From assembly GCA_032250895.1 (NCBI GenBank), contig JAVVEZ010000019.1, positions 1 to 49,223 of the forward strand: a stretch of 49,223 nucleotides of DNA, given 5' to 3'. Below, one piece after another: positions 32,038 to 39,620 of the stretch (position 1 is the stretch's first letter; the number at the start of each line of letters is the position of its first letter). Origin of the DNA: JAVVEZ01 sp032250895. Its GTDB lineage: Bacteria; Pseudomonadota; Gammaproteobacteria; Pseudomonadales; Pseudohongiellaceae. A model generated the notes under the pieces. It ran no database searches, was not told the DNA's origin, and saw only the letters and a list, made by a program, of their open reading frames with translations. The position numbers were made by a program, and so were the translations under genes.

Positions 32038-34197
32038 ATGGATTTACCCTTTTCCATGTCCGGCAGGAAACTGCCGGTGATTCTGCAGGCAGAGCAGAGC
32101 GAATGTGGGCTGGCCAGCCTGGCCATGGTCCTGTGTTATCACGGATATCGGGTCGACCTGTCGACCCTGCGGGGGAATTTTGCCATTTCCCGGCAGGGAG
32201 CCACCCTCAAAACCCTCATGCATATAGCCGACAGGCTGCATCTGGCGAGCCGCCCGCTGCGACTGGAACTGGAGGATCTGGGCAACCTGAAAGCGCCCGC
32301 CATCCTGCATTGGGACATGAATCACTTTGTTGTGTTGCGCAAGGCCGGCAGCAGGCAGGTCTGGGTACATGATCCGGCTGTTGGTGAAAAGAAATACGAC
32401 TATGCCGAGTTGGGCAGGCATTTTACCGGCATCGCGCTGGAGCTCAATCCGACGGCGGAATTTCAGCCCGGACAAGCCGGGGAAAAACTGCGTTTCAGTC
32501 ATTTCTGGCACAAGAGCCGGGGGGTGCTGAGCAGTCTTTTGCAATTGCTTCTGCTGTCACTGTTGTTGCAGATATTTTCACTCGCCTTGCCTTTTTATAC
32601 CCAGATTTTCATCGATGAGGTGCTGGTGAGCAGGGACTTTGCTCTGCTCGAGATCATGGCGGTGGCCTTCTTTCTGATAACCTTGATCAGAAGCCTGACG
32701 GAATTGTTGCGCTCCTATGTCGTGCTTCACATCAGCAACAGTCTGAGTTTTCAGTTTGCCGTCAATGTCTTCCGGCATCTGTTGTGCCTGCCATTGGATT
32801 ATTTTTCAAAGCGCCACATGGGCGATGTGGTGTCGCGCTTTGGCTCCCTGAACAATATCAAGGACTTTCTGACTTCCGGCATCGTCGAAGTCATCATCGA
32901 CGGCGTCATGGTCATCGGCACCTTGACCCTGATGTTCATCTACAGCCGGCTGTTGACCTTCGTCGCTCTGATTGCCGTGGTGATTTATGGCGCGTTGCGG
33001 TTTTTTCTGTATGGACCGTTTCGCGCCAGAAATGACGAATTGATCAGAAATTCCGCGCTTGAAAACACCAACTTCATGGAAAATATCCGGGCCATTCAGG
33101 GGATCAAACTCTTTGCCAAGGAAAGTGACCGCCTCGCCGGTTGGCAGAATTTTTATGTCGATGTGATCAACGCTGGCGTCAGACTGCAAAAACTGGGAAT
33201 CACGGTCAAATTTGTTCATGGTTTGTTGGTGGGAACCGAAAACATCGTGTTGATGCTGCTGGGAGGCTATGCCGTACTCAACAATGAGATATCCATCGGC
33301 ATGATTATCGCCTATATCAGTTTCAAGGATCAGTTCTATAACCGGGTGTTTACCCTGATGGACAAACTGTTTGAGTTGAAACTCTTGGAGCTGCATTTTT
33401 CACGGCTGGCGGATATTGTGTTGACCCGGCCCGAAAAAAATATCAGGGGCATCGGCGCGCCTCCGCCGGAGGTTTGTCTGGTGGGCTGCCTGGAGGCCCG
33501 GGACCTCAGCTTTCGTTATGCGGAAGAGGCGCCCTGGCTGTTCCGAAATGTCAATCTCAGTGTGGACACCGAGGAGTCGGTGGCCGTGGTCGGGCCGACC
33601 GGCTGCGGCAAATCCACCTTGCTCAGAATTCTGGTCAGCCTGCTGGAACCCGACACCGGCACCGTATCCATGCATGGCATGCCGATCACAAGCATGGGGT
33701 TTGCCGCCTATCGCGACAGGATAGCCGCCGTGATGCAGGATGATACGCTGCTGTCGGGCAGTATTTTCGACAACATCACATTTTTTGACCCGCAGCCGGA
33801 TCGTGAGCGGGTTGAATATGTCGCCCATCTTGCCGCCATCGCCAACGATATCCGGGTCATGCCGATGCAATACGATACGCTGGTGGGCAGCATGGGAGCG
33901 GCGCTGTCCGGCGGGCAGATTCAACGCATTCTGCTGGCCAGAGCCCTTTACAAGAGGCCGCGTCTGCTGGTACTCGATGAAGCCAGCAGCCATCTCGATC
34001 TGGACACCGAAAAGGCCGTCAATACCGCCATCAGGCAAATGAAGATTGCCCGGCTGATGGTGGCGCACAGGCCGCAGACCATCCTGCTGGCGGACAGGAT
34101 ATTGCGCCTTGGCAGCGAAGGCCTGCTGCCGGCAGCTCATGGCGATTTCATGAATGGCGGCCAGTCTTCCCCAAAAAGTGATGTCATTATGCTATGA
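32038..34197 (+). CDS. C39 peptidase-containing ABC exporter (CvaB-like)
   Basis: A 719-residue peptidase–ABC transporter. The N-terminal C39 domain has Cys23 (QSECGLASLAMV), His96 (HWDMNHFVVL) and Asp112 (VHDPAVG), the catalytic triad that removes double-glycine leaders. Six membrane helices follow (about 160–440). The nucleotide-binding domain has Walker A GPTGCGKS (519–526), signature LSGGQ (623–627) and Walker B LLVLDE (643–648). All functional motifs are intact. It would cleave the leader of a peptide such as the one encoded at 34309 and export the mature part through the fusion protein and TolC. The stop is followed by an AT-rich 110-base gap before the peptide gene. Confidence 0.95.
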   Translation: MDLPFSMSGRKLPVILQAEQSECGLASLAMVLCYHGYRVDLSTLRGNFAISRQGATLKTLMHIADRLHLASRPLRLELEDLGNLKAPAILHWDMNHFVVLRKAGSRQVWVHDPAVGEKKYDYAELGRHFTGIALELNPTAEFQPGQAGEKLRFSHFWHKSRGVLSSLLQLLLLSLLLQIFSLALPFYTQIFIDEVLVSRDFALLEIMAVAFFLITLIRSLTELLRSYVVLHISNSLSFQFAVNVFRHLLCLPLDYFSKRHMGDVVSRFGSLNNIKDFLTSGIVEVIIDGVMVIGTLTLMFIYSRLLTFVALIAVVIYGALRFFLYGPFRARNDELIRNSALENTNFMENIRAIQGIKLFAKESDRLAGWQNFYVDVINAGVRLQKLGITVKFVHGLLVGTENIVLMLLGGYAVLNNEISIGMIIAYISFKDQFYNRVFTLMDKLFELKLLELHFSRLADIVLTRPEKNIRGIGAPPPEVCLVGCLEARDLSFRYAEEAPWLFRNVNLSVDTEESVAVVGPTGCGKSTLLRILVSLLEPDTGTVSMHGMPITSMGFAAYRDRIAAVMQDDTLLSGSIFDNITFFDPQPDRERVEYVAHLAAIANDIRVMPMQYDTLVGSMGAALSGGQIQRILLARALYKRPRLLVLDEASSHLDLDTEKAVNTAIRQMKIARLMVAHRPQTILLADRILRLGSEGLLPAAHGDFMNGGQSSPKSDVIML

Positions 34198-34254
34198 AAA
34201 AAAAATACAGGAATGAAAATTTCAATTTTAAAAATCTGTGCTAAATTTATAAGG

Positions 34255-34274
34255 CCTGTTCCGGGATGAACAGG
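34255..34274. promoter_or_regulatory. Intercistronic hairpin before the microcin gene
   Basis: CCTGTTC and GAACAGG form a perfect seven-base stem around CGGGAT, in the gap between the exporter and peptide genes. TATAAG a few bases upstream (34248–34253) could be a -10 for a separate peptide promoter. There is no T-run, so processing or regulation is more likely than termination. Confidence 0.35.
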
Positions 34275-34308
34275 GTTGAAATTCGAGATGATTAAATGGA
34301 GGTTGGTG

Positions 34309-34551
34309 ATGAGAGAATTAAGCATGCAGGAAGTTGAGGAGGTTGGTGGTGGTGACTGGATGAGCCTGGATAATGTAGCCACTGCTTTTACTGTTGCAAC
34401 AGGCGTAGGAGTTTCAGCGGGTGCAATAACTGGCTCAAGTTATTACGCTACAGTAGGTGGAATAGTCGGAGTCGCTGTCGTAGGATCATTCGTGGCTGGC
34501 TGGACAGTAGGTACCGCTTTATACAAACTGTACGATTGTATCGTTCATTGA
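34309..34551 (+). CDS. Microcin-like peptide precursor with double-glycine leader
   Basis: An 80-residue precursor. Its first 15 residues, MRELSMQEVEEVGGG, align without gaps to the colicin V leader (MRTLTLNELDSVSGG), so cleavage is expected after Gly15. The mature 65 residues begin DWMSLDNV and are rich in Gly, Ala and Val, with helix-packing small-residue patterns (GVGVSAGAITG; GGIVGVAVVGSFVAG) and a single Cys near the C-terminus. This is the profile of a class II (colicin-V-type) microcin that inserts in membranes. GGAGG sits six bases before the ATG; upstream in-frame starts would bury the leader. The base composition is more AT-rich than the flanking genes, suggesting acquisition. I recognise no close known microcin. 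Confidence 0.82.
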   Translation: MRELSMQEVEEVGGGDWMSLDNVATAFTVATGVGVSAGAITGSSYYATVGGIVGVAVVGSFVAGWTVGTALYKLYDCIVH

Positions 34552-34615
34552 TGTTTGTTTTATCAGAGAAGCTGTCTTGAATTTTCGGATAATCAAGGTA
34601 GCTTCTACTGTGGGA

Positions 34616-34840
34616 ATGAAAATGACGAAGAAAAATATTTTTTTCTGGTTTGTTTATATCGAGTTTGTAATGCTGACAACGGCATTTTTATATAGCCGGG
34701 GTGTTTTCGAATCGATCAGTTTTGGTGCTTCAGTAATACTGCTGGTGGCCTATGCCCTGGTTGCTTTTTTTATCAAACTCTGGATCAGGACGGATTTTGA
34801 TAATCTTGACGATTATTTTCGGAAGTCCCCACGGGACTGA
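34616..34840 (+). CDS. Two-helix membrane protein, candidate microcin immunity protein
   Basis: A 74-residue protein with two hydrophobic helices (about 8–27 and 36–57), a basic N-terminus (MKMTKKN) and a charged C-terminal tail (RTDFDNLDDYFRKSPRD). It lies 64 bases after the peptide gene and 13 before the next gene. Small membrane proteins in this position are commonly immunity factors for membrane-active microcins. No sequence family is recognisable to me, so the role rests on place and topology. Starts at 34577 (TTG) or 34622 (ATG) are alternatives; a GGGA lies just upstream. Confidence 0.65.
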   Translation: MKMTKKNIFFWFVYIEFVMLTTAFLYSRGVFESISFGASVILLVAYALVAFFIKLWIRTDFDNLDDYFRKSPRD

Positions 34841-34853
34841 CAAGGAGTTGATC

Positions 34854-36371
34854 ATGGCAAGACTAACAGGAAAAACACTGTCACTGCTTTTTTTTGCCTG
34901 GCTGACAGTGGGTGCAGGTGCGCAGAGCTTTGCGGCTGACTCACACTATCTGAATGAAGCAATGGGTGTGCGGCTGACGCTCGATGACGACTGGCAGCTG
35001 ATTACGTCCCGGGAGCAGGCCCCCGAACCACTGAAAGCCAATTTCCCGCTTAATAAAGGCCCAAATGATTCGCCTCTGTTTTTTGCCGTGCATGAAAACC
35101 AGCAGCTTTTCATCCGTTTGCTGGCAGACCCTTTTGGGGGTGATCTTCGCAACTATGCCGTACTGCTGAGCCGCAGTCTGGATAGCCAGGGCATCGAGAT
35201 ACTGTCGGCCAGGCTGGCAGATGATGCTTCCGCTCTCGAAATGCAGTACCGGCATCCCCTGCTGCGCCTGTATTTCGACGAACGCATCGTGCAGCTGGAG
35301 ACGGGACGTGTTGTGCGCATGGCCTTTTGGAGCAATGAACTGTCCCGTGAGAGCTTTCTCCCGCAGGTGGAGGCGGTGTTTGCCGCGACCGAACTGAGGG
35401 CTGTGCGCAATATGGCGGAAGGGTGGCAGCAGCCCTGGGCCGGGCTCAGCGACCGGCTGGCCGCCCAGGACCTGAACGGCGTCAATATCACCGGTACGGA
35501 AGTAGCCACAGCTCATGCTCTGGTCTGTCAGGATCCCGGCCGGTCGATGTTGTGGCAGGCGCAGAGCAAGGAGGCCACTGTGTATCTGTTTGGTTCCATT
35601 CATGTCGGCAAGCCTGAATTTTACCCCTTGCATGACAGCATCGAGACGGCTTTCCGGGAGGCTGATCACCTGGTGTTCGAGGTCGATCCGGCATCGGTGA
35701 CAGACCCCACGGTGGTTCGCCAGATGCAGGACAGAGGCAGCCTGCCGGCCGGACAAACGCTGAGCGATGTGGTTTCCGCCCCGGTGGTCGCCAATTTTCG
35801 GCGGGTGATGGCCCGCATGGGCTTGCCGGCAGAGAACTTCATGGGCATGCAGCCCTGGTTCCTGACGCTGATGCTGACGGGTTTACAGGCGAACATGGAA
35901 GGCTATCAGCCGCAATTTGGTGTTGAAAACTATCTGCTGGGGCAGAAGTCTGCTGATACGGATGTGCTTGAACTGGAGAGCATACAGGAGCAGATAGCCT
36001 TCCTTGAAGAGCTCAACGCAGAGACTTTTTTGCGCTACACCCTGCAGGATTTTGCCGGAGGCGGTGAAGAGCTGAACGCCATGATGGCCGCCTGGCAATG
36101 TGCAGACCAGGAAGCATTGGCGGCGCTGATGTTTGATGATTTCGATGAACCCAGTATCGATCCGGCTGCACTTGACGACCTGAGGGGCTTGCGGGAAAAG
36201 CTGTTCTACGAAAGAAACCTGAACATGGCCGCCACTGTGCAGCGCTACCTGGAGGCAGGATCGGGCAGGTATTTCGTCGTGGTGGGTTCCGGTCATCTGC
36301 TGGGGGAGCGCAGTGTGATCGATGTGCTGCGTCAGCGGGGGTATCAGCTACGGTCCGTCAGTCTGCGCTGA
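34854..36371 (+). CDS. Exported TraB/GumN-family protein in the microcin locus
   Basis: A 505-residue protein. A signal peptide (about 1–24, ending SFAA) is followed by ~200 residues of unrecognised beta-rich sequence, then a TraB/GumN (Tiki-like) domain from about residue 235. Its two GX2H motifs are intact: GSIH (247–250, LFGSIHVG) and GSGH (478–481, VVVGSGHLLG), with an FEVD Glu between. The wider family includes the metalloprotease Tiki and pAD1 TraB, which shuts down a peptide pheromone. Here it follows the candidate immunity gene by 13 bases, with AAGGAG before the ATG, so a peptide-directed role (processing, self-protection) is an attractive inference. GumN-type proteins also occur elsewhere with no known link to microcins. 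Confidence 0.85.
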   Translation: MARLTGKTLSLLFFAWLTVGAGAQSFAADSHYLNEAMGVRLTLDDDWQLITSREQAPEPLKANFPLNKGPNDSPLFFAVHENQQLFIRLLADPFGGDLRNYAVLLSRSLDSQGIEILSARLADDASALEMQYRHPLLRLYFDERIVQLETGRVVRMAFWSNELSRESFLPQVEAVFAATELRAVRNMAEGWQQPWAGLSDRLAAQDLNGVNITGTEVATAHALVCQDPGRSMLWQAQSKEATVYLFGSIHVGKPEFYPLHDSIETAFREADHLVFEVDPASVTDPTVVRQMQDRGSLPAGQTLSDVVSAPVVANFRRVMARMGLPAENFMGMQPWFLTLMLTGLQANMEGYQPQFGVENYLLGQKSADTDVLELESIQEQIAFLEELNAETFLRYTLQDFAGGGEELNAMMAAWQCADQEALAALMFDDFDEPSIDPAALDDLRGLREKLFYERNLNMAATVQRYLEAGSGRYFVVVGSGHLLGERSVIDVLRQRGYQLRSVSLR

Positions 36372-36384
36372 ACGGCGACTCAAA

Positions 36385-36423
36385 GCCTGTGCGGCCGCCT
36401 TGGCCGCGCAGGCGTCCTTTTTC
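36385..36423 (+). terminator. Rho-independent terminator of the microcin operon
   Basis: GCCTGTGCGGCC pairs with GGCCGCGCAGGC around GCCTT (one T–G pair), followed by GTCCTTTTTC. It begins 14 bases after the TraB/GumN stop. Confidence 0.8.
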
Positions 36424-36577
36424 ATCCCTGCCTGGATTTCTGAAACCCTTCCTTGATTCCTGCGCCGCTTTTCCAGATAATGCACGGCCTGATCGAAGAC
36501 GCGAGCATGCCACGGTCGGGTAGATGTATTACCATGATTTTGAAACACATTGTTTATGTTGTGTGTTTATGATTTAT

Positions 36578-36689
<112 letters not shown>

Positions 36690-36701
36690 TCCAGTTTCTC
36701 T

Positions 36702-36866
36702 AGGAGCCTGTCGGACTCAGGTGTTCGTAGCGAGGCGAGTGGGAAATCGAGTCCATTTTTTCGGTCTTTTGAGGCGAATAGTGGGGTCTATTTAACGAAA
36801 AAGAGCGGAAAAAGGGGCCGATTTCCCGCCGCCACAGTAGAACTATCCTGAGTCCGACAGGCTCCT
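36702..36866. mobile_element. MITE-like hairpin element 1 between ffs and dnaX
   Basis: A 165-base element bounded by perfect 20-base terminal inverted repeats (36702–36721, AGGAGCCTGTCGGACTCAGG, and its complement at 36847–36866). Inner arms GGGAAATCG / CGATTTCCC also pair, so it folds end to end. The middle (about 36751–36800) shares the order GAGGCG-ATAGTGG-G-CTAT-TAACGA with element 2 at 40826–40993, though the termini differ. It encodes nothing. Confidence 0.8.
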
Positions 36867-36888
36867 TGGGTGAAAGATTGACCGACAC

Positions 36889-38586
36889 ATGACTTATCAG
36901 GTTCTGGCGAGAAAGTGGCGACCCCGCAGCTTCAACGAGATGGCAGGCCAGGGTCATGTGCTTAAAACCCTGATCAATTCTCTGAATAATAATCGCCTGC
37001 ATCATGCCTATCTGTTTACCGGCACCCGGGGTGTGGGAAAAACCACGATAGCCCGGATTCTTGCCCGTTGTCTGAATTGTGAGGCCGGCGCCAGTTCGGA
37101 ACCCTGCGGCCACTGTGGGGCCTGCAAGGAGATTGATGAAGGTCGTTTCATCGATTTGATCGAAGTGGACGCCGCGTCCAGGACCAAGGTGGAAGATACC
37201 CGCGAACTGCTTGAGAACGTGCAGTATTCACCCAGCCGGGGCCGCTACAAGGTTTATCTGATCGACGAAGTGCACATGTTGTCCACGCATAGCTTCAATG
37301 CCCTGTTGAAAACCCTGGAAGAGCCCCCTCCCCACGTCAAGTTCCTGCTGGCGACGACTGACCCCCAGAAATTGCCGGTGACGATACTGTCCCGGTGCTT
37401 GCAGTTCAATCTGAAGAACCTCAGTCCGGAAAGGCTGGTCGAACATTTGACCTTCATCCTCGAACAGGAAAAAATCAGCTATGAGGAAGCGGCTCTCTGG
37501 CAACTGGCGCGTGCCGCCTGGGGCAGTGTCCGGGATGCGCTGACACTGCTGGATCAGGCCATTGCCTACTGTGATGACAAGGTCAGCGGTGCTGCGGTTC
37601 GGGAATTGCTGGGAACCATTGACCAGGAGACCATTCACAAGCTGGTGGATGCCCTGGTCGTGCAGGATGCCAAAAGCGTACTGGAGGTGGTCGCCGCCAC
37701 GGCGGAACATGCACCGGATTTTCAAACGGTGCTGGAAGATTTGCTGTCCTATTTCCATCGCGTGGCCATTGCCCAGGTTCTGCCGGACGGGATTGACAAC
37801 AGCCAGGGTGACAGAGACAGTGTGATCGCCCATGCCAGGGCGCTGACGGCAGAGAATGTACAGCTTTATTATCAGATTGCGCTGAAGGGCAGGGAAGAGC
37901 TGCCCTTGGCGGTGGACCCCAGAAGCGGTCTGGAAATGACCTTGCTGAGGATGTTGGCCTTTACCGCCGATGGTGTTCCCAACAGCCCAAGCGTGCCGCT
38001 CCCCTCTGCCACTGATGACAAGCATCAGCAAAAAAAAAAGTCAGTAGTTCCTGAACCACCCGGGCTTGATCTGCCGGTAGCTGAAACGCCTGGCGGGGCT
38101 GAGGCTGTCCCGGATGAAACAGCCTCTGAGGAAGCGGCTGTTTCCAGTGTGACGCTTGAGACACTGACTCCGCTTACCTGGATAAGCCTGTTTCCCAAGC
38201 TGAATGTCAGCGGGATTACCCGCAATATTGCGGCCAACTGTGAACTCTTGGCCTTTGCCCGGGACACTGTCACACTGCGGCTGGAAGAGGTCCAGTCCTC
38301 GGTGTACAACGAGGAACACAAGCGAAGAATACAGGCGGCACTGAGCGAATATTTTGCACAGCCGCTGACATTGCAGATCGAGATTGGTGAAACCGGCAGC
38401 GAGACGCCGGCTGCCCACCGCAAGCGCGAGGCAGAGGAACGTCAGCAGGCGGCGATTCGGACTTTTGAGAACGATGTCAATGTCCGGGAAATTATTGCAC
38501 GCTTTGCCGGCAGCATTCAGCCGGAGTCGATTGAAGCGCTGGTGCCTGGAAAAACCGAAAGGCAAAGCACAGGCTGCCGGCAATAG
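36889..38586 (+). CDS. dnaX: DNA polymerase III subunits gamma and tau
   Basis: A 565-residue clamp-loader ATPase. Walker A is GTRGVGKT (45–52); the zinc site is Cys64, Cys73, Cys76 and Cys79; VYLIDEVHMLS is Walker B; sensor SRCLQFNL follows; the C-terminal tau part binds DnaB and polymerase alpha. At 38030–38040 there is a run of ten A then G within codons 381–384. A -1 slip there gives K-V-S-S-S and a stop at 38052–38054, i.e. a gamma-sized product of about 388 residues. E. coli makes gamma from an A6G slip. The gene starts about 20 bases after MITE-like element 1. Confidence 0.97.
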   Translation: MTYQVLARKWRPRSFNEMAGQGHVLKTLINSLNNNRLHHAYLFTGTRGVGKTTIARILARCLNCEAGASSEPCGHCGACKEIDEGRFIDLIEVDAASRTKVEDTRELLENVQYSPSRGRYKVYLIDEVHMLSTHSFNALLKTLEEPPPHVKFLLATTDPQKLPVTILSRCLQFNLKNLSPERLVEHLTFILEQEKISYEEAALWQLARAAWGSVRDALTLLDQAIAYCDDKVSGAAVRELLGTIDQETIHKLVDALVVQDAKSVLEVVAATAEHAPDFQTVLEDLLSYFHRVAIAQVLPDGIDNSQGDRDSVIAHARALTAENVQLYYQIALKGREELPLAVDPRSGLEMTLLRMLAFTADGVPNSPSVPLPSATDDKHQQKKKSVVPEPPGLDLPVAETPGGAEAVPDETASEEAAVSSVTLETLTPLTWISLFPKLNVSGITRNIAANCELLAFARDTVTLRLEEVQSSVYNEEHKRRIQAALSEYFAQPLTLQIEIGETGSETPAAHRKREAEERQQAAIRTFENDVNVREIIARFAGSIQPESIEALVPGKTERQSTGCRQ

Positions 38587-38666
38587 CGACCGGGCCATCC
38601 ATGACCCGGATTGGCTGACTGTTTTTCAACAGCCTGCCAATCAGACATAAGATAAGAGAGGTGAAA

Positions 38667-38987
38667 ATGACTGATCTGAACCAACTGTTGAAACAGGCTC
38701 AGCAAATGCAGGAGCAGATGCAGAAGGCCCAGGAAGAAAGCGCCCGCCAGGAAGTAACCGGAGAGTCCGGCGCCGGCCTGGTGCGGGTGACCATGAACGG
38801 TCGCCATGATGTCAAAAAAGTGGAGCTGGACAAGAGTCTGCTCGCTGAAGACAAGGAGGTGGTGGAAGACCTGATCGCCGCCGCCATCAATGATGTGGTC
38901 AGGAAGATCGCCGAGAAAAACAAGAGCCAGCTTTCCGGGCTGGCCGAAGGCCTGAATCTGCCACCCGGCTTCAAGTTGCCGTTTTGA
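38667..38987 (+). CDS. ybaB: YbaB/EbfC nucleoid-associated protein
   Basis: A 106-residue member of the YbaB/EbfC family: LKQAQQMQEQMQKAQEESAR helix, then LVRVTMNGRHDVKKVELDKS and VEDLIAAAINDVVRKIAEKN, ending in LPPGFKLPF. It forms a tweezer-shaped dimer that binds DNA. AGAGAGG precedes the ATG at 38667. The dnaX–ybaB–recR order is a widespread bacterial cluster. Confidence 0.97.
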   Translation: MTDLNQLLKQAQQMQEQMQKAQEESARQEVTGESGAGLVRVTMNGRHDVKKVELDKSLLAEDKEVVEDLIAAAINDVVRKIAEKNKSQLSGLAEGLNLPPGFKLPF

Positions 38988-39020
38988 TGATCAGCATGCG
39001 CTGCCCTGGATTGCGATGAT

Positions 39021-39620
39021 ATGAATTACAGCCCGCTGATTGATCAGTTGATCGATGCCTTCCGGCGTCTGCCCGGGGTGGGGCCAAAATCCGCCCAGCG
39101 CATGGTGCTGCATTTCCTGGAAAAGGACCGTGAGGGGGGCAGAAGGCTGGCCCAGGCCCTTGTCGCCGCGATGGAAGGTGTGGGCCAGTGTGAGCAATGC
39201 CGCACCCTTGCCGAGGACAGGCTGTGCCGCATCTGCCAGGACCCCAAGCGTGATCAAGCTTTGTTGTGTGTCGTGGAAACGCCGGCCGATGTGTTTGCCG
39301 TCGAGCAGACCAGTTCCTATAAAGGCCGGTATTTCGTCTTGATGGGGCATCTGTCTCCAATTGATGGCATCGGTCCCGATGAACTTGGCATCAGACAGTT
39401 GCTGGATCGGGTAAATACGACGGCCATCGGCGAGATTATTCTGGCCACCAATCCAACCGTGGAAGGGGAAGCCACTGCCTATTTCATTGCCGAACAACTC
39501 AAGGGCAAAGATCTGAAAGTGTCCAGAATAGCGCATGGTGTACCCATAGGCGGCGAGCTCGAATATATCGATGGCGGCACGCTTGTTCATTCCTTTGCCG
39601 GCAGGCAGTCAATGTGGTAG
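39021..39620 (+). CDS. recR: Recombination mediator RecR
   Basis: A 199-residue RecR. The N-terminal helix-hairpin-helix (RRLPGVGPKSAQRMVLHFL), the C4 zinc motif (Cys57, Cys60, Cys69, Cys72), the TOPRIM domain (LCVVETPADVFAVEQT, IILATNPTVEGEATA) and the C-terminal ARIAHGVPIGGELEYID-like segment are all present. With RecFO it loads RecA on gapped DNA. Its 3' end overlaps the RNase D gene by a few bases. Confidence 0.97.
   Translation: MNYSPLIDQLIDAFRRLPGVGPKSAQRMVLHFLEKDREGGRRLAQALVAAMEGVGQCEQCRTLAEDRLCRICQDPKRDQALLCVVETPADVFAVEQTSSYKGRYFVLMGHLSPIDGIGPDELGIRQLLDRVNTTAIGEIILATNPTVEGEATAYFIAEQLKGKDLKVSRIAHGVPIGGELEYIDGGTLVHSFAGRQSMW

Noticed and set aside
36348..36548. Minus-strand 66-codon frame between the TraB/GumN gene and ffs
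   Set aside because: It has no ribosome site, starts at a weak GTG and runs through the terminator hairpin; no family similarity.
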